Source of the DNA: Actinobacteria bacterium UBA2184
GTDB lineage: Bacteria > Actinomycetota > Coriobacteriia > Anaerosomatales > Anaerosomataceae
Length of the DNA: 64,000 nt
Reading direction: 5' to 3'
NCBI GenBank assembly: GCA_002328745.1
Contig: DCVQ01000025.1
Span: 58,712-122,711, forward strand
In this document: positions 43,285 to 52,125 of the stretch, piece after piece
How the letters are laid out: each line of letters begins with the position of its first letter
How positions within the stretch are numbered: the stretch's first letter is position 1
Program-made: the position numbers and the translations under genes
The notes under the pieces: generated by a model
Seen by the model: the letters and a program-made list of their open reading frames with translations, nothing else
What the model was told of the DNA's origin: nothing
Database searches by the model: none

Positions 43285-43689
43285 TCACCGCCGCGGCCTG
43301 AAGTCGCCGGTGCGCTCGGGCGGCGTGCTCATGGCCCGATCCGGACTCCACATCTCTACGCGGTCAGAAGCACCGCGCCATAGCACTTCGGAATGCAGTC
43401 CCGCATACTCCAGCAGCACACGTGGGATGTAGATCCGCCCCCGAGCATCAGGCTCGACCTCTACCGCTGCCGCCTCGAAGAAGCGACGGACGTTGCGTGT
43501 GTCCTTCTCCGGGCCCATGTCCAGCAGCTGTTCCAGATAGGAGGCGTACCCCGGCGCCGGGAAGAGAAGGAGGCAGCCACCGAGGCCCCTGCAAAGCACC
43601 AATGAGTCATCTGGAAGGTCCGCACGGAGCCATTTAGGCAGGGTCACGCGCGATTCGCAGACTGTCCCCTGAGACTCCCCGGTAAACAT
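43285..43689 (-). CDS. MraZ-like protein (tandem SpoVT/AbrB domains)
   Basis: 134 residues. Two AbrB-type swapped-hairpin domains are visible: SRVTLPKWLRADLPDDSLVLC with CLLLFPAPGYASYLEQL, and VEVEPDARGRIYIPRVLLEY with EVLWRGASDRVEMWS. This resembles MraZ, but no cell-division genes follow, so it is a paralogue rather than the dcw regulator. ATG 43689 follows GGGAGGG. Last gene of the long minus-strand array, possibly its regulator. Confidence 0.8.
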   Translation of the reverse strand: MFTGESQGTVCESRVTLPKWLRADLPDDSLVLCRGLGGCLLLFPAPGYASYLEQLLDMGPEKDTRNVRRFFEAAAVEVEPDARGRIYIPRVLLEYAGLHSEVLWRGASDRVEMWSPDRAMSTPPERTGDFRPRR

Positions 43690-43759
43690 AGACGATCCCT
43701 CCCGCACCAGAGGTGGCTGTGGTCACTAACGCGTCCGTCACATGATCTCGCCAGCAAGG

Positions 43760-44425
43760 TTAGTGTACTGATGGTGCCCCACCGGTAGTCATGCCCAAAT
43801 CGACCTCGACGGAGGGCGCCGCATCCTGAGTGGTCTCGGCATCCCGCGTACCAGCTCCGGGCAACAGGACAAGCCCCACCCGATCCGCTACGCAGAAGTG
43901 CAGGCACCTGAGTGCGGACAGACAAGCCTCGCCCCAGTCTCCCTCTTCGAATCCATGTATCCACGTGAAGGCAGCATCATCGAGCCTCCCCTCATCCCAC
44001 TCACGAGCACCCTTTGTGAGGTCTGCGTACATCCGCGTGATTTCCCCCGACAACGTGGTCCGGTCGACCTTGTCCTCATCGGGCCAGGTAAGTTCGTGGT
44101 ACGCGTCATCATCACCTGCGCAGTACTTCACCGTGTCAGCGACATGCGCGATGTGCTGGGCGCGCCAGTATGCTTGTCTTGGGTCAACTTCGGCGTCGGG
44201 CATCCCGCTATCGTCCGAGTCCTCGTCGCCGCCGAAGGGCGACCAGGGTGGCATCTGCGTGCCGAGCATGTACAGGCGCGCAGCGTACGTGCGGAGTTCC
44301 AGCAGAAACGCTGACTTGTCACGCAGTTGAGCTGTTCCCAGTAGCTCAGCCAGCCCTTGGACCAGCTGCCGGAAGTCGGCGAAATCAAAATCGGCGTCCC
44401 ACGGAAAGTCGACCGGTTGATACAT
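43760..44425 (-). CDS. DUF5063-like protein
   Basis: 221 residues from ATG 44425 (AGAGGA nine bases upstream). Helical; the C-terminal part ITRMYADLTKGAREWDEGRL and FEEGDWGEACLSALRCLHFC matches the DUF5063 pattern known from actinobacteria, where the function is unknown. A longer in-frame reading to 44566 overlaps the NYN gene and lacks a ribosome site. Confidence 0.6.
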   Translation of the reverse strand: MYQPVDFPWDADFDFADFRQLVQGLAELLGTAQLRDKSAFLLELRTYAARLYMLGTQMPPWSPFGGDEDSDDSGMPDAEVDPRQAYWRAQHIAHVADTVKYCAGDDDAYHELTWPDEDKVDRTTLSGEITRMYADLTKGAREWDEGRLDDAAFTWIHGFEEGDWGEACLSALRCLHFCVADRVGLVLLPGAGTRDAETTQDAAPSVEVDLGMTTGGAPSVH

Positions 44426-44550
44426 CAAGATCTGTCCTCTCTGGTTCCCACATCCCAATGCATAGCTCGGCGTGGGCCCTACGAACCGATTGCCGACGAT
44501 GACCCTATCTGGCCGTGCGGCTACATCACGACTGGCGTCCCCGAAGCGCA

Positions 44551-45576
44551 CTACTTCCCCGGCCACGTCTCTTCAAGCCATCTCAGAAACGCATGGTCCG
44601 TGGATACCTTGTAGGACGTGATCCCAACGAACCCGTCGTGACGCACCAAGACGCCATACGACGCCGCAAGCTTCACGAGATGGAAAAGATCCTCACGATC
44701 CATGACCAGGTCACCCAAGGGAATGGGATCTGACCAGGGGTCGCCCGCCAACATGTTGACGATGTGCTTCAGAGCGGCCGGTCGGCCAAGACGAGACTCA
44801 CCTTCGATAATGCGCTTCACGCGAGGAAACACCGTGAGCAGGTAGGCCCTCACCTCCTCCTGACACCCGTCAAGGTAGCCGTCAATCTCGTCTTGCTCCA
44901 GCGTGAACACACGACCGATGTCGGACAGGGGTATTGGGTCGACACGATCCAGGGCAGCCTTTGCGACCGGCTGAGGAGCGAAGCCCTCTCTGTGCGCAAA
45001 GTGCTCCTGGAGCTTCCGGATCTCATCGTCAGTGATCGAAGCACTGACTTCGCCGTCCACAGGCGCGAGGGGTTCCTCCACCACAACTTCACCGTTGAGC
45101 CCCATCGGAACATCTATGAAGGCGTCCGCAGCCCTCGACAAGTCGCCCGAGACGCCATCCCCCACTCTGACCAGGCAGAACTCGCGTCCGGTGTTCTTCA
45201 CACTCTGCGCGGCCTTCATGAAGTCACGATCGCCGGCTATCAAGACCAGCGAGTCAAACTCTAGGCAACGAACCGCCCAGCTGATGTCGTCGATGATCTC
45301 CGGGTCGACCGTAGACTTGCGGTTCCCGCCGCCAACATGGACTAATGGGCACTGAATCTGGCGGAGCCCCGCCGACGTCTGATCGCGCTGGAAGTTCTCA
45401 CCGAATCTGACCTGCTGATAGTCGCAGTAGCTCTGCGCGAGCGATATCGTGTACCCGCTTGATCGGACCAAATCCATCAACGCGAAGGGGTCGAACTTCT
45501 CACCCTTGCGGTTGAACTCACTCCATACGTAGTCAAGGTCGACCAGAACGATTGCCCGCTTCGTGCCTGCCGCCAT
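44551..45576 (-). CDS. NYN-domain (PIN-like) RNase with C-terminal helical domains
   Basis: 341 residues from ATG 45576 behind GAAAGGGAGG. N-terminal NYN core: AIVLVDLDYVWSEF, DDISWAVRCLEFDSLVLIAG and GDRDFMKAAQSVKNTGRE retain the acidic metal-binding residues of PIN/NYN nucleases. The C-terminal half has two winged-helix-like segments resembling those fused to LabA-type NYN proteins. Probable RNA cleavage; possibly the effector or a regulated output of the neighbouring conjugation system. Confidence 0.82.
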   Translation of the reverse strand: MAAGTKRAIVLVDLDYVWSEFNRKGEKFDPFALMDLVRSSGYTISLAQSYCDYQQVRFGENFQRDQTSAGLRQIQCPLVHVGGGNRKSTVDPEIIDDISWAVRCLEFDSLVLIAGDRDFMKAAQSVKNTGREFCLVRVGDGVSGDLSRAADAFIDVPMGLNGEVVVEEPLAPVDGEVSASITDDEIRKLQEHFAHREGFAPQPVAKAALDRVDPIPLSDIGRVFTLEQDEIDGYLDGCQEEVRAYLLTVFPRVKRIIEGESRLGRPAALKHIVNMLAGDPWSDPIPLGDLVMDREDLFHLVKLAASYGVLVRHDGFVGITSYKVSTDHAFLRWLEETWPGK

Positions 45577-45685
45577 CGTGTCCTCCCTTTCATGCGAAGC
45601 AGCCGTCGCCACGCCCCTGCGCACGATGGTACCCTCCGCGTACGACACCGCAGAACCATCATGGTCCATCGATGCACTCAACCGG

Positions 45686-46432
45686 CTATTCATGACCATC
45701 CGCCGTCTCGGCGCCCTGAGTGATGAGAAACTCGCTCGCCGCCAACAGGGCGGTTCGGTAGTCAGGCAGCGGATGCGGATCACTGCCGTGGGCGAGAACC
45801 GCAGTCCAAGTGAGTCCGACGCTGTGTGGACTCGACCTGAAGTCGATGGCCATGCCAAGGATCTCGTCGTCGTCACCGCAAATCAGCACACCGTGGCTCT
45901 GCGCATCGCAGAACCACATGTCTTCCGGAATCCCCAGAGCGTCTGCAATCCGGGCAGCCCATCGCTCAAGACAATGCTGTCCGAGCAGGATGAGTGAGAC
46001 CCGGATTTCGTCTTGCTGCTCGACGCGACACGTCTCGTAGGCCTCTTGGTACGAGGAGGAGTACTCGGCCCAGGTCTCGTTCCAGCCATCATCATCCCGC
46101 GGCAACCCACGGCTCAGTGCAGAGTCCAACTTGAGGCGCTGCATTGTCGCGCGGCTCGGAGTCTCAGAGCAGCAGTCGATCGGATCGGCGCCGGCACGTA
46201 TGCACTTGCGCCGATCTGAGCCGTACCCGCCGCACGCGACACACGGCCACACCACGAACACATCGCCGGGCCGACCGACAGCCCATCTATCCGTAACCCT
46301 GGCGAATTCCATCTCCACCTGCGGGAAGAACGGGCCTCGCACTCCGCTCGATCGACGTATGTCGTCGGCCCGAACCACATGAAGCGCCGGGACGATACCC
46401 TCATCGCTCGGAGTCTGGTGACTGTCGCTCAC
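45686..46432 (-). CDS. Hypothetical protein with cysteine-rich segment
   Basis: 248 residues. A metal-binding-like segment (WPCVACGGYGSDRRKCIRAG, then DPIDCC) near residue 62-88 contains CxxC and spaced cysteines. The rest is mixed alpha/beta with no recognised family. It lies 22 bp before the M50 protease gene's stop on the same strand, in the long array. Confidence 0.6.
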   Translation of the reverse strand: MSDSHQTPSDEGIVPALHVVRADDIRRSSGVRGPFFPQVEMEFARVTDRWAVGRPGDVFVVWPCVACGGYGSDRRKCIRAGADPIDCCSETPSRATMQRLKLDSALSRGLPRDDDGWNETWAEYSSSYQEAYETCRVEQQDEIRVSLILLGQHCLERWAARIADALGIPEDMWFCDAQSHGVLICGDDDEILGMAIDFRSSPHSVGLTWTAVLAHGSDPHPLPDYRTALLAASEFLITQGAETADGHE

Positions 46433-46454
46433 GGGACTCTCCTCACTTCCAGAG

Positions 46455-47084
46455 TCAGATCCGCCACAGACCGGTGAAGAAGTCGAGCATTGGCGAGACA
46501 GTGACCTCGAGCAGTCCCGTCAGAGGGTCAAGCGGCGTGAATGCGGTGAATGCGATGCACAGCCCGACGAGGGCGACGGATACCCACACGCCGTGTTCGA
46601 GATACCCATGAGTAGCCCGCTCAGGGAGCAGGAGGAGCAACTTCGAGCCATCGAGCGGCGGTACCGGTATGAGGTTGAGTACGAACATGCACAGAGACAT
46701 GATGGCCATCCAGAGGAGACCATTTCTCAGGAGGCCAGCACCCGGCAGAACACTCCAGAGAACCGCCGCCATGGCTCCAGTGACACCGTTCGCGAGAGGA
46801 CCCGCAAGCGCCACCAACGCAAGATGCTTGCGGGGATGCTCGAACTGGTCCGGCTCTAGCTCAACCGGCTTTGCATAGGCGAGAAGAAAGTTGCCACCGG
46901 AGATGAGGAACAGGCCCAGCGGCAGGACCACCGTGCCGAATACATCCATGTGCCTCAGCGGGTTCACTGAGAGCCGACCTTGCGAACGGGGCGTCGGGTC
47001 ACCACAGGCATCAGCCACCAGCGCGTGCGCAAGTTCGTGAACGCAAACGCTGAACGGAAGCACGACGAGCGGCCAGAAGTCCAT
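46455..47084 (-). CDS. M50 site-2 metalloprotease, membrane
   Basis: 209 residues starting MDFWPLVVLPFSVCVHELAH. Zinc motif HELAH in the first helix, LVALAGPLANGVTGAMAAVL, and NLIPVPPLDGSKLL carrying the NPxPPLDG-type motif with the third ligand aspartate are all present, so the intramembrane protease is probably active. ATG 47084 lies 2 bp after the ClpA-like gene stop, so the AAA+ ATPase and protease are cotranslated and may cooperate in extracting and cutting membrane substrates. Confidence 0.88.
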   Translation of the reverse strand: MDFWPLVVLPFSVCVHELAHALVADACGDPTPRSQGRLSVNPLRHMDVFGTVVLPLGLFLISGGNFLLAYAKPVELEPDQFEHPRKHLALVALAGPLANGVTGAMAAVLWSVLPGAGLLRNGLLWMAIMSLCMFVLNLIPVPPLDGSKLLLLLPERATHGYLEHGVWVSVALVGLCIAFTAFTPLDPLTGLLEVTVSPMLDFFTGLWRI

Positions 47085-47086
47085 TT

Positions 47087-48931
47087 CTAGTTCCACCTGA
47101 CCGACGTGGGGGCTGGAACGCGCTCGTCGTGTTCGAAGCCCCGTCCACTTGCGGCGGCTGACGCAGACGCGTGATCTGACTCTGTCCCCGGCCTGACCCG
47201 GACTCCCTCGAACGCGCCTCCGACCTCGATTGCATCGAGTCGCAGACACCCGGTGGTATCGGGGTGCTCGTGAAGGTATTGGGCCACGGGAATGGCGACG
47301 GCCTCGTGGACCACTTTGCGAAGTCCGCGCACGCCATTCGTTGCGCTGCGACCATGCCTCACCAGGGCGCTCACGAGGTTCTCGGAGATATCGAGCATCA
47401 CTCCGCGGTCGGTGAGCCCCGGCAACCTCGAGGCGGTCTCCAGTTCGAGCCGGGCGATGTCTGATGCGGCCTCCTCATCCAGAGGGGGGAACACGAGAAT
47501 TCGACTGACTCGGGATGCGATCGCCGGCCCAAGCATCTCGACGCACTCATGGCGTGTTGTCGCGTAGGCACGACCCATGGCGGCAGCATCGAGACTCGAG
47601 CGAAGCCATGGCGCTGACCCGGTGTTCGTGGTCATGAACACGACGGCGTTGGCGCAAGAGACGGTCTCTCCTTGCAGGGAGGTGAGACGCCCTTCGAGCA
47701 CCTGGTACAGCAAGTCCCGACCACTCGGGTGTAACCGGTCGATCTCGTCCAACAGCACCACCGACGCCGGGCGACGCGTCAGCCCCGTGATGAGGGAGTC
47801 CGATCCTCCCGAGAGCAGACGTTGAACGTCGAACGGCGTGGAATACTCACTGCAGTCGATCCTCCAGGGCTGAGTTCCGCGGCCCGCCAACAGCTCCTGC
47901 ACCGCGCACGCGAGCGTCGTCTTGCCGACCCCCGGCGTACCTGCAAGAACGTATGAGAGCGGTCGACCGGGCGCCGAGAGCCCCAGGGCCATCGCGACCA
48001 GGTCATCTGCGACCGCCGCGGACGCTTGGTGCTGGCCCAGGACCGTGCGCTCCAGTTCGCCAAGGATGTCCTGCCCAGAGGGAACGTGATCGCTGCCGAC
48101 CCAGCGACGGTCCAGCCCGAGCTCGGCCGCGCAGGCGCGTCGCACCGCCTCGACCTCCACGGTGCCCGCCCCTGAGGCGTGCGCCCCTCGCAGGAGGCGC
48201 ATCACCGGACCGAGAGGCGCTTCGCTATCGAAGTGGCGGCGCGCGAGCCGGAACGCCTCATCTATCGCAGCTCCCGCATAGTCACCGTCGGCGAGTCCGA
48301 AGTTGACCACGATCCTGGTCTCGGTCTCATCCAGCGGAGGCACGTCCACGACGACGAAAGCGTCGGTGAAGTCCGGCTTGGACTCCTTGAGTCGCACCCA
48401 TCCTTCGGGAGTCGTCGTTACGACCATGTGCATCATCGGGTGGTTCGCCACATCAACCAAGAGGTCTACGAGGTCCAGGGACTCGTTGCGGCCCTGCCAG
48501 GCGCCGAGGGCCTGATGAATCGACTCGACCAGCACGATCGCGTCGCTCTTCACACGTCGCAGCAGAAGGTTCACCTTGATTTCGAGATTCCCAGTGTAGA
48601 TGGCGCCGTCCATCCAGTGACGTACGCCGGTTCGATACACCGGCCAGGAGTTCGCATGCGCCCCGCCCTCCGACAACGCAAGAGTCAGCTGCGGATCCTC
48701 GCCCCAGACATCCGACCTGCGCAGACCGTAGGCGATTGAACGCTTGCCGACGCCGCTCCGACCAACGAGCGCGACGTTGCGGCCGGCGCGGAGGTAGCGA
48801 ACCACCGGATCGACACGGTCGCATAGGACCAGCGGGGCCTTCGCCAGGCCCTTGGCGAACAGGGTCTCCATCTCGGGGCCGAGTTCCTCCAGCCGAGATA
48901 CCCGATCTAGCCTCTGCGGGGTCTCTTCCAT
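47087..48931 (-). CDS. ClpA/ClpB-like double AAA+ ATPase
   Basis: 614 residues, two AAA+ modules. D1 has Walker A GRSGVGKRS at 57-65 but its Walker B reads VLVESIH (133-139), lacking the usual Asp-Glu pair. D2 has GTPGVGKTT (331-339), VVLLDEIDRL (391-400) and sensor-1 VVFMTTNTG. Domain order resembles ClpA/C without the N-domain or ClpP loop (no IGF/L). ATG 48931 chosen for AAGGAAGG; an ATG 18 codons earlier is possible. Likely an unfoldase coupled to the adjacent M50 protease or to conjugated targets. Confidence 0.85.
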   Translation of the reverse strand: MEETPQRLDRVSRLEELGPEMETLFAKGLAKAPLVLCDRVDPVVRYLRAGRNVALVGRSGVGKRSIAYGLRRSDVWGEDPQLTLALSEGGAHANSWPVYRTGVRHWMDGAIYTGNLEIKVNLLLRRVKSDAIVLVESIHQALGAWQGRNESLDLVDLLVDVANHPMMHMVVTTTPEGWVRLKESKPDFTDAFVVVDVPPLDETETRIVVNFGLADGDYAGAAIDEAFRLARRHFDSEAPLGPVMRLLRGAHASGAGTVEVEAVRRACAAELGLDRRWVGSDHVPSGQDILGELERTVLGQHQASAAVADDLVAMALGLSAPGRPLSYVLAGTPGVGKTTLACAVQELLAGRGTQPWRIDCSEYSTPFDVQRLLSGGSDSLITGLTRRPASVVLLDEIDRLHPSGRDLLYQVLEGRLTSLQGETVSCANAVVFMTTNTGSAPWLRSSLDAAAMGRAYATTRHECVEMLGPAIASRVSRILVFPPLDEEAASDIARLELETASRLPGLTDRGVMLDISENLVSALVRHGRSATNGVRGLRKVVHEAVAIPVAQYLHEHPDTTGCLRLDAIEVGGAFEGVRVRPGTESDHASASAAASGRGFEHDERVPAPTSVRWN

Positions 48932-49006
48932 CGCGCGTGCGTCCTTCCTTGGGTACGAGGACGGGGCCGGAGAATGCGCGACCACCGTCCGGTACGCGCC
49001 TCCCGC

Positions 49007-49043
49007 CGTCGGTGGAGCGGGCCTTCCTCCCGCCCCACCGACG
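49007..49043 (-). terminator. Hairpin inside array, after 49-residue gene
   Basis: CGTCGGTGGAGCGGG pairs with CCCGCC-CCACCGACG, one bulge, between the small charged protein and the ClpA-like gene. No T-tract, so partial termination or RNA processing is more likely than full stop. Confidence 0.5.
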
Positions 49044-49072
49044 CTCGTGCGAAAGGCACGTGCGGGATGTGC

Positions 49073-49222
49073 CTACTTCTTGAAGATCGACTTCACGTAG
49101 TCCTTCATCTCTGCCTTTCGGCCCGCCTCGGCCGCATGCCGGCTCCGCTCCTCGAACTTGCGACGCTCGATCATTTCCTTGATACGCTGCGCCTCTGCGT
49201 CCCGAGTCGTCGTTCCGCCCAT
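49073..49222 (-). CDS. Small charged helical protein
   Basis: 49 residues from ATG 49222 behind an ideal AGAAGGAGG. The sequence is almost one highly charged helix (EAQRIKEMIERRKFEERSRH, then AGRKAEMKDYVKSIFKK) with six lysines and eight arginines. No family. Possible adaptor or an abundantly made partner of the conjugation machinery; flanking hairpins suggest its own mRNA stability. Confidence 0.7.
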   Translation of the reverse strand: MGGTTTRDAEAQRIKEMIERRKFEERSRHAAEAGRKAEMKDYVKSIFKK

Positions 49223-49245
49223 CTGAGATACCTCCTTCTGGCATG

Positions 49246-49272
49246 GGGCGCCCGGCCCGTTGCCGGGCGCCC
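49246..49272 (-). terminator. Hairpin inside array, after zinc-ribbon gene
   Basis: Perfect 11-bp stem GGGCGCCCGGC/GCCGGGCGCCC with a five-base loop between the zinc-ribbon stop and the 49-residue gene. Confidence 0.55.
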
Positions 49273-49287
49273 ACGGGGGCTTGGAAG

Positions 49288-49401
49288 CTACTTGCTGAAC
49301 CTGTGGCCGCAGTCCTGGCACTCATACGCCGGAGTGCTTGACTCGTCGACCGTGACGCCGATTCGCACGGTGTGTGTGCTTCCGCAGTTCGGGCACTTCA
49401 T
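49288..49401 (-). CDS. Small zinc-ribbon protein
   Basis: 37 residues from ATG 49401, nine bases after GGAGGGAGG (an ATG three codons earlier abuts the site). Two CxxC knuckles, MKCPNCGSTHTVR and YECQDCGHRFSK, make a minimal zinc ribbon. Such mini-ribbons bind nucleic acid or protein. It sits immediately downstream of the E1-like gene (60 bp gap). Confidence 0.75.
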   Translation of the reverse strand: MKCPNCGSTHTVRIGVTVDESSTPAYECQDCGHRFSK

Positions 49402-49461
49402 GGGGCTCATCCTCCCTCCGTGTGGCTCGCAGGCGTGTGGGACCGTCTGGCTGCTGGGCCC

Positions 49462-50748
49462 TCAGGTGCCGACAGTCGTGTTCATCGAGCGATCGTGCAT
49501 CGCAGAAGCAACCACAGCAGGCCCACCCTCCTTCCCGCACAGCGCGAGCGTGCCAGTCGGAAGCACGTAGCCCTGCCAGTCGCCTGCACTCGCCCTGAGC
49601 ACGTGACGTTCGGGCAGGTGGTAGTCGGCGAGCATCAACCCGTCGCCGTCGTCCAGGTACGGGTGCAGGATGACCGGGATGGTGTCCAGATCGCTCTCGG
49701 GCACCACGTACGCGCATGCTGCACAGACAAGGCTGCCGACGCGTGATGCTGCGGTCCTCGGCGTCGCCACCACGTGGCAGTGAGGGCAGACCCACTCGTG
49801 AAGCACGTCCCACTGCACCTCGAGCGCCACATCCTCCGGTGCGCAGCCTAAGCTGCCTGCTACGAACGTGCGCACGTCCGAGATCATGGTGTGATCCGCG
49901 AGCGGATACTCGAGCGCGTTGGTCGCGTCCAGCCGCTCGTGGTGCTCGCAATCATCGCGACGCGTGAGGCGCACGCCCATCACCGGCCGCATAACGTCGA
50001 AGCCGTCCAGGAGGTACTGCATCCCGGCCACCGGCCCTGGGAACGCCGAGCCCTCCTCCCGTGCGAAGATGCACTTGAGGACTTCGAGGCATGCGAGTCC
50101 TGCGGTTGCCGTTGCAGGCGCCACCAGCATCGGGATCTTCGCGCCGTGCTCGTCGAGATACAGGCCCTGACACGACTTGCGGACGTCCTGTGCCAGACGT
50201 TCGCGGGGGTTGCCCCAGCAGGCGAAGCACGCCGCATCGGCATCGTCCGGCCACGTCACTGTGACCTGTCCGTAGAGCCCCTCCGTACCACACTCGATCA
50301 CAGGCACGCCCATGAGCGTCGCGTACCTGTGCGGCCAGTAGCGCGCGGTGTAGTTGTCGGCGGCGAGCACCACCACGTCGTACTCCGCATAGCGCGCCGC
50401 GCCGAAGCCGGTCACGATGTCCACGCACAGCGGTTCGAGCCGAACGTGGTGGTTGATTCGTGAGAGTTCCAGACAGCCGACCTCCACCTTGGGCACGCCG
50501 TCAGTACCGTCCCATCCCGCGGCAAGCGAAGGCTGCTTGCCGAGGTTGCGCTCCTCGATCACATCGAAGTCCGCGATAGCGAGCGTCCCGATCCCGAGCG
50601 TCACGAGCGTGCGGCAGATCGGGTCGCCGAGCACGCCATAGCCGATCACGAGCACCCGGGCGGCCGACAGCCGCTCCTGGTCCCAGCCCTTGATGAGCGC
50701 CTGACTCGCGTATCTCCCGAGCTCCCCGCCCATCGCGCCATTGCCCAT
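49462..50748 (-). CDS. E1-like ThiF-family ubiquitin-like activating protein
   Basis: 428 residues. Rossmann ATP site VLVIGYGVLG (glycines 36, 38, 41), acidic switch DFDVIEERNLGKQ (60-72) and ECGTEGLYGQ are the ThiF/MoeB/E1 landmarks. CFAC (174-177) with DCEHH near 267 likely makes the usual structural zinc site, Cys193 in the crossover loop is a candidate catalytic cysteine, and an extra CPHC/CAAC pair (321-345) adds a zinc module not found in plain ThiF. ATG 50748 overlaps the JAMM stop by one base (TAATG). It would adenylate the C-terminal glycine of the ubiquitin-like protein. Confidence 0.9.
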   Translation of the reverse strand: MGNGAMGGELGRYASQALIKGWDQERLSAARVLVIGYGVLGDPICRTLVTLGIGTLAIADFDVIEERNLGKQPSLAAGWDGTDGVPKVEVGCLELSRINHHVRLEPLCVDIVTGFGAARYAEYDVVVLAADNYTARYWPHRYATLMGVPVIECGTEGLYGQVTVTWPDDADAACFACWGNPRERLAQDVRKSCQGLYLDEHGAKIPMLVAPATATAGLACLEVLKCIFAREEGSAFPGPVAGMQYLLDGFDVMRPVMGVRLTRRDDCEHHERLDATNALEYPLADHTMISDVRTFVAGSLGCAPEDVALEVQWDVLHEWVCPHCHVVATPRTAASRVGSLVCAACAYVVPESDLDTIPVILHPYLDDGDGLMLADYHLPERHVLRASAGDWQGYVLPTGTLALCGKEGGPAVVASAMHDRSMNTTVGT

Positions 50749-51332
50749 TACCACGTCGGGACCCCCTCTCTCCATATCCGACACGCGGCCTGCTCGCGCA
50801 GGTGCCACTGCAGCTCGCTGTCCAGACCCGACCACACATGGGCAGGGAGGCGGGCATCCGGCCGGAGGCCGTCGTCCGTCCACCCGAAGAACGCGCGCTG
50901 CGGCCCGGGAGGCGCTACCACGTAGCTCACCTGCCACGGCAGCGAGAACTGCGTCTGTGCGTTATCCACATCGGTGCCGCTCATGAACACGTGCATGTTC
51001 GGGTGGGAGTGCCACCACCCCACCACGAGCGGGTCGCGCCCCAGCGCATCCAAACCGAGCCGGTGCCACGCTTCCCGACAACCGGCCCACGCCGGGCCGT
51101 ACGCCTCGGCGGGCATCTCGACGTGGATCGCACTACCCGTCTGCCCTGCCGCCAGGTCGGCGTGCACGATCCACACCCCCCGCTCGCCGGCCACCGTCTC
51201 GAACGGAAGCCCGAAGAGCAGCCCGATCACCTCGGTGCCGGAGGCCTTCGTGGCGCGCCCTGCGAAGCGGTCGATCGCTGCAGCAGCGCTACGCGAGATG
51301 ATCACGCCGTCCAGGTGCGTGCGATCGGTCAT
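50748..51332 (-). CDS. JAB/JAMM isopeptidase
   Basis: 194 residues. Complete metalloprotease set: Glu34 in TEVIGLL, His108 and His110 in GWWHSHPNMHVF, Ser118 and Asp121 in SGTD. This is the JAMM pattern HxHx7SxxD of deubiquitinases and of bacterial Ub-like processing proteases. It can expose the diglycine end of the Ub-like precursor or remove conjugates. ATG 51332 overlaps the preceding stop (TGATG), and its own stop overlaps E1, so E1 and protease are tightly coupled. Confidence 0.93.
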   Translation of the reverse strand: MTDRTHLDGVIISRSAAAAIDRFAGRATKASGTEVIGLLFGLPFETVAGERGVWIVHADLAAGQTGSAIHVEMPAEAYGPAWAGCREAWHRLGLDALGRDPLVVGWWHSHPNMHVFMSGTDVDNAQTQFSLPWQVSYVVAPPGPQRAFFGWTDDGLRPDARLPAHVWSGLDSELQWHLREQAACRIWREGVPTW

Positions 51333-52060
51333 CACTGCCGCCCCCCCACGCGCGCCGCGTCACCGACGACATCGCTCGTGTCCGTCGTGACCGCCGACGA
51401 GGCAGGACGCGGGCTCGTCGTCGCCACCTCAGACGCAGCGGGCGCCTTGGACCTGGTAGCCGTCGCCGGCGTCACCGGGTCCTCGGCCACCTTCTCATCG
51501 GGTGTCGTGAGGACGGCACCCTCGGCCGAGGCGCTCGACCCGACCGCCGCGAATCCGCCCGCCTCAATGAGCTGCACGGTGAACGGCACCGCTACGAACG
51601 GCCCGACAGCGGCGACCACAAGCAACACCCAGAGCATCGGCGGAACCGAGACGCGAACGACGGACCGCCGAGCCTCACGGCGCGCCGCATGCCGAGCGCC
51701 GCGCACGCGGACACGTTCGCCGGCGACCACGCCGATTGGAGCGGCAACGGTCGGCCGGGCGCCCTCAACGCTCGAGACGGGAGCGGCCGCTGGTCGCTGC
51801 CTGACAACCGGGCCGATCGGCTGAACGTGATCGGGCGCCGGCCGGGCGGGCCGTGCCTGTTCGTGCGTCGTCGCCTGCGGACGGGCGGGCATCTCGGTCC
51901 ACGTCGGCATGCCCAGCGACGCAAGCGGTTCGAGTTCGGAGGCGGACGGCGCGGCGATGCGCTGTGGCGCATCGAGCCTCCGCAGATCACCGATCGGAGT
52001 CACAAGCGGTGCCTCACCCACCGGCAGCACCGGACCCGTGTCGCCCGTGTACGTATTCAT
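51332..52060 (-). CDS. Single-pass membrane protein with proline-rich tail
   Basis: 242 residues from ATG 52060 behind GAAAGGGG. The N-terminal 130 residues are low-complexity, proline/alanine-rich and then arginine-rich; one helix at about 138-165 (PPMLWVLLVVAAVGPFVAVP) is followed by a Ser/Thr/Ala-rich outside tail. No catalytic motif. Its N-terminal words (APLVTPIGDL) resemble those in the RING protein encoded next (APLVTPISPV), hinting at a shared binding motif. Probable scaffold. Confidence 0.7.
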   Translation of the reverse strand: MNTYTGDTGPVLPVGEAPLVTPIGDLRRLDAPQRIAAPSASELEPLASLGMPTWTEMPARPQATTHEQARPARPAPDHVQPIGPVVRQRPAAAPVSSVEGARPTVAAPIGVVAGERVRVRGARHAARREARRSVVRVSVPPMLWVLLVVAAVGPFVAVPFTVQLIEAGGFAAVGSSASAEGAVLTTPDEKVAEDPVTPATATRSKAPAASEVATTSPRPASSAVTTDTSDVVGDAARVGGRQ

Positions 52061-52125
52061 TCTCAACACCCCTTTCGATCTGGTCGTGGGTGACAGTCGG
52101 CCTAGACTTCAGTTCGCACGCACCG

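Noticed and set aside
43285..43689. True MraZ of the division cluster
   Set aside because: No rsmH, ftsL or other dcw genes follow; the gene ends the conjugation array.
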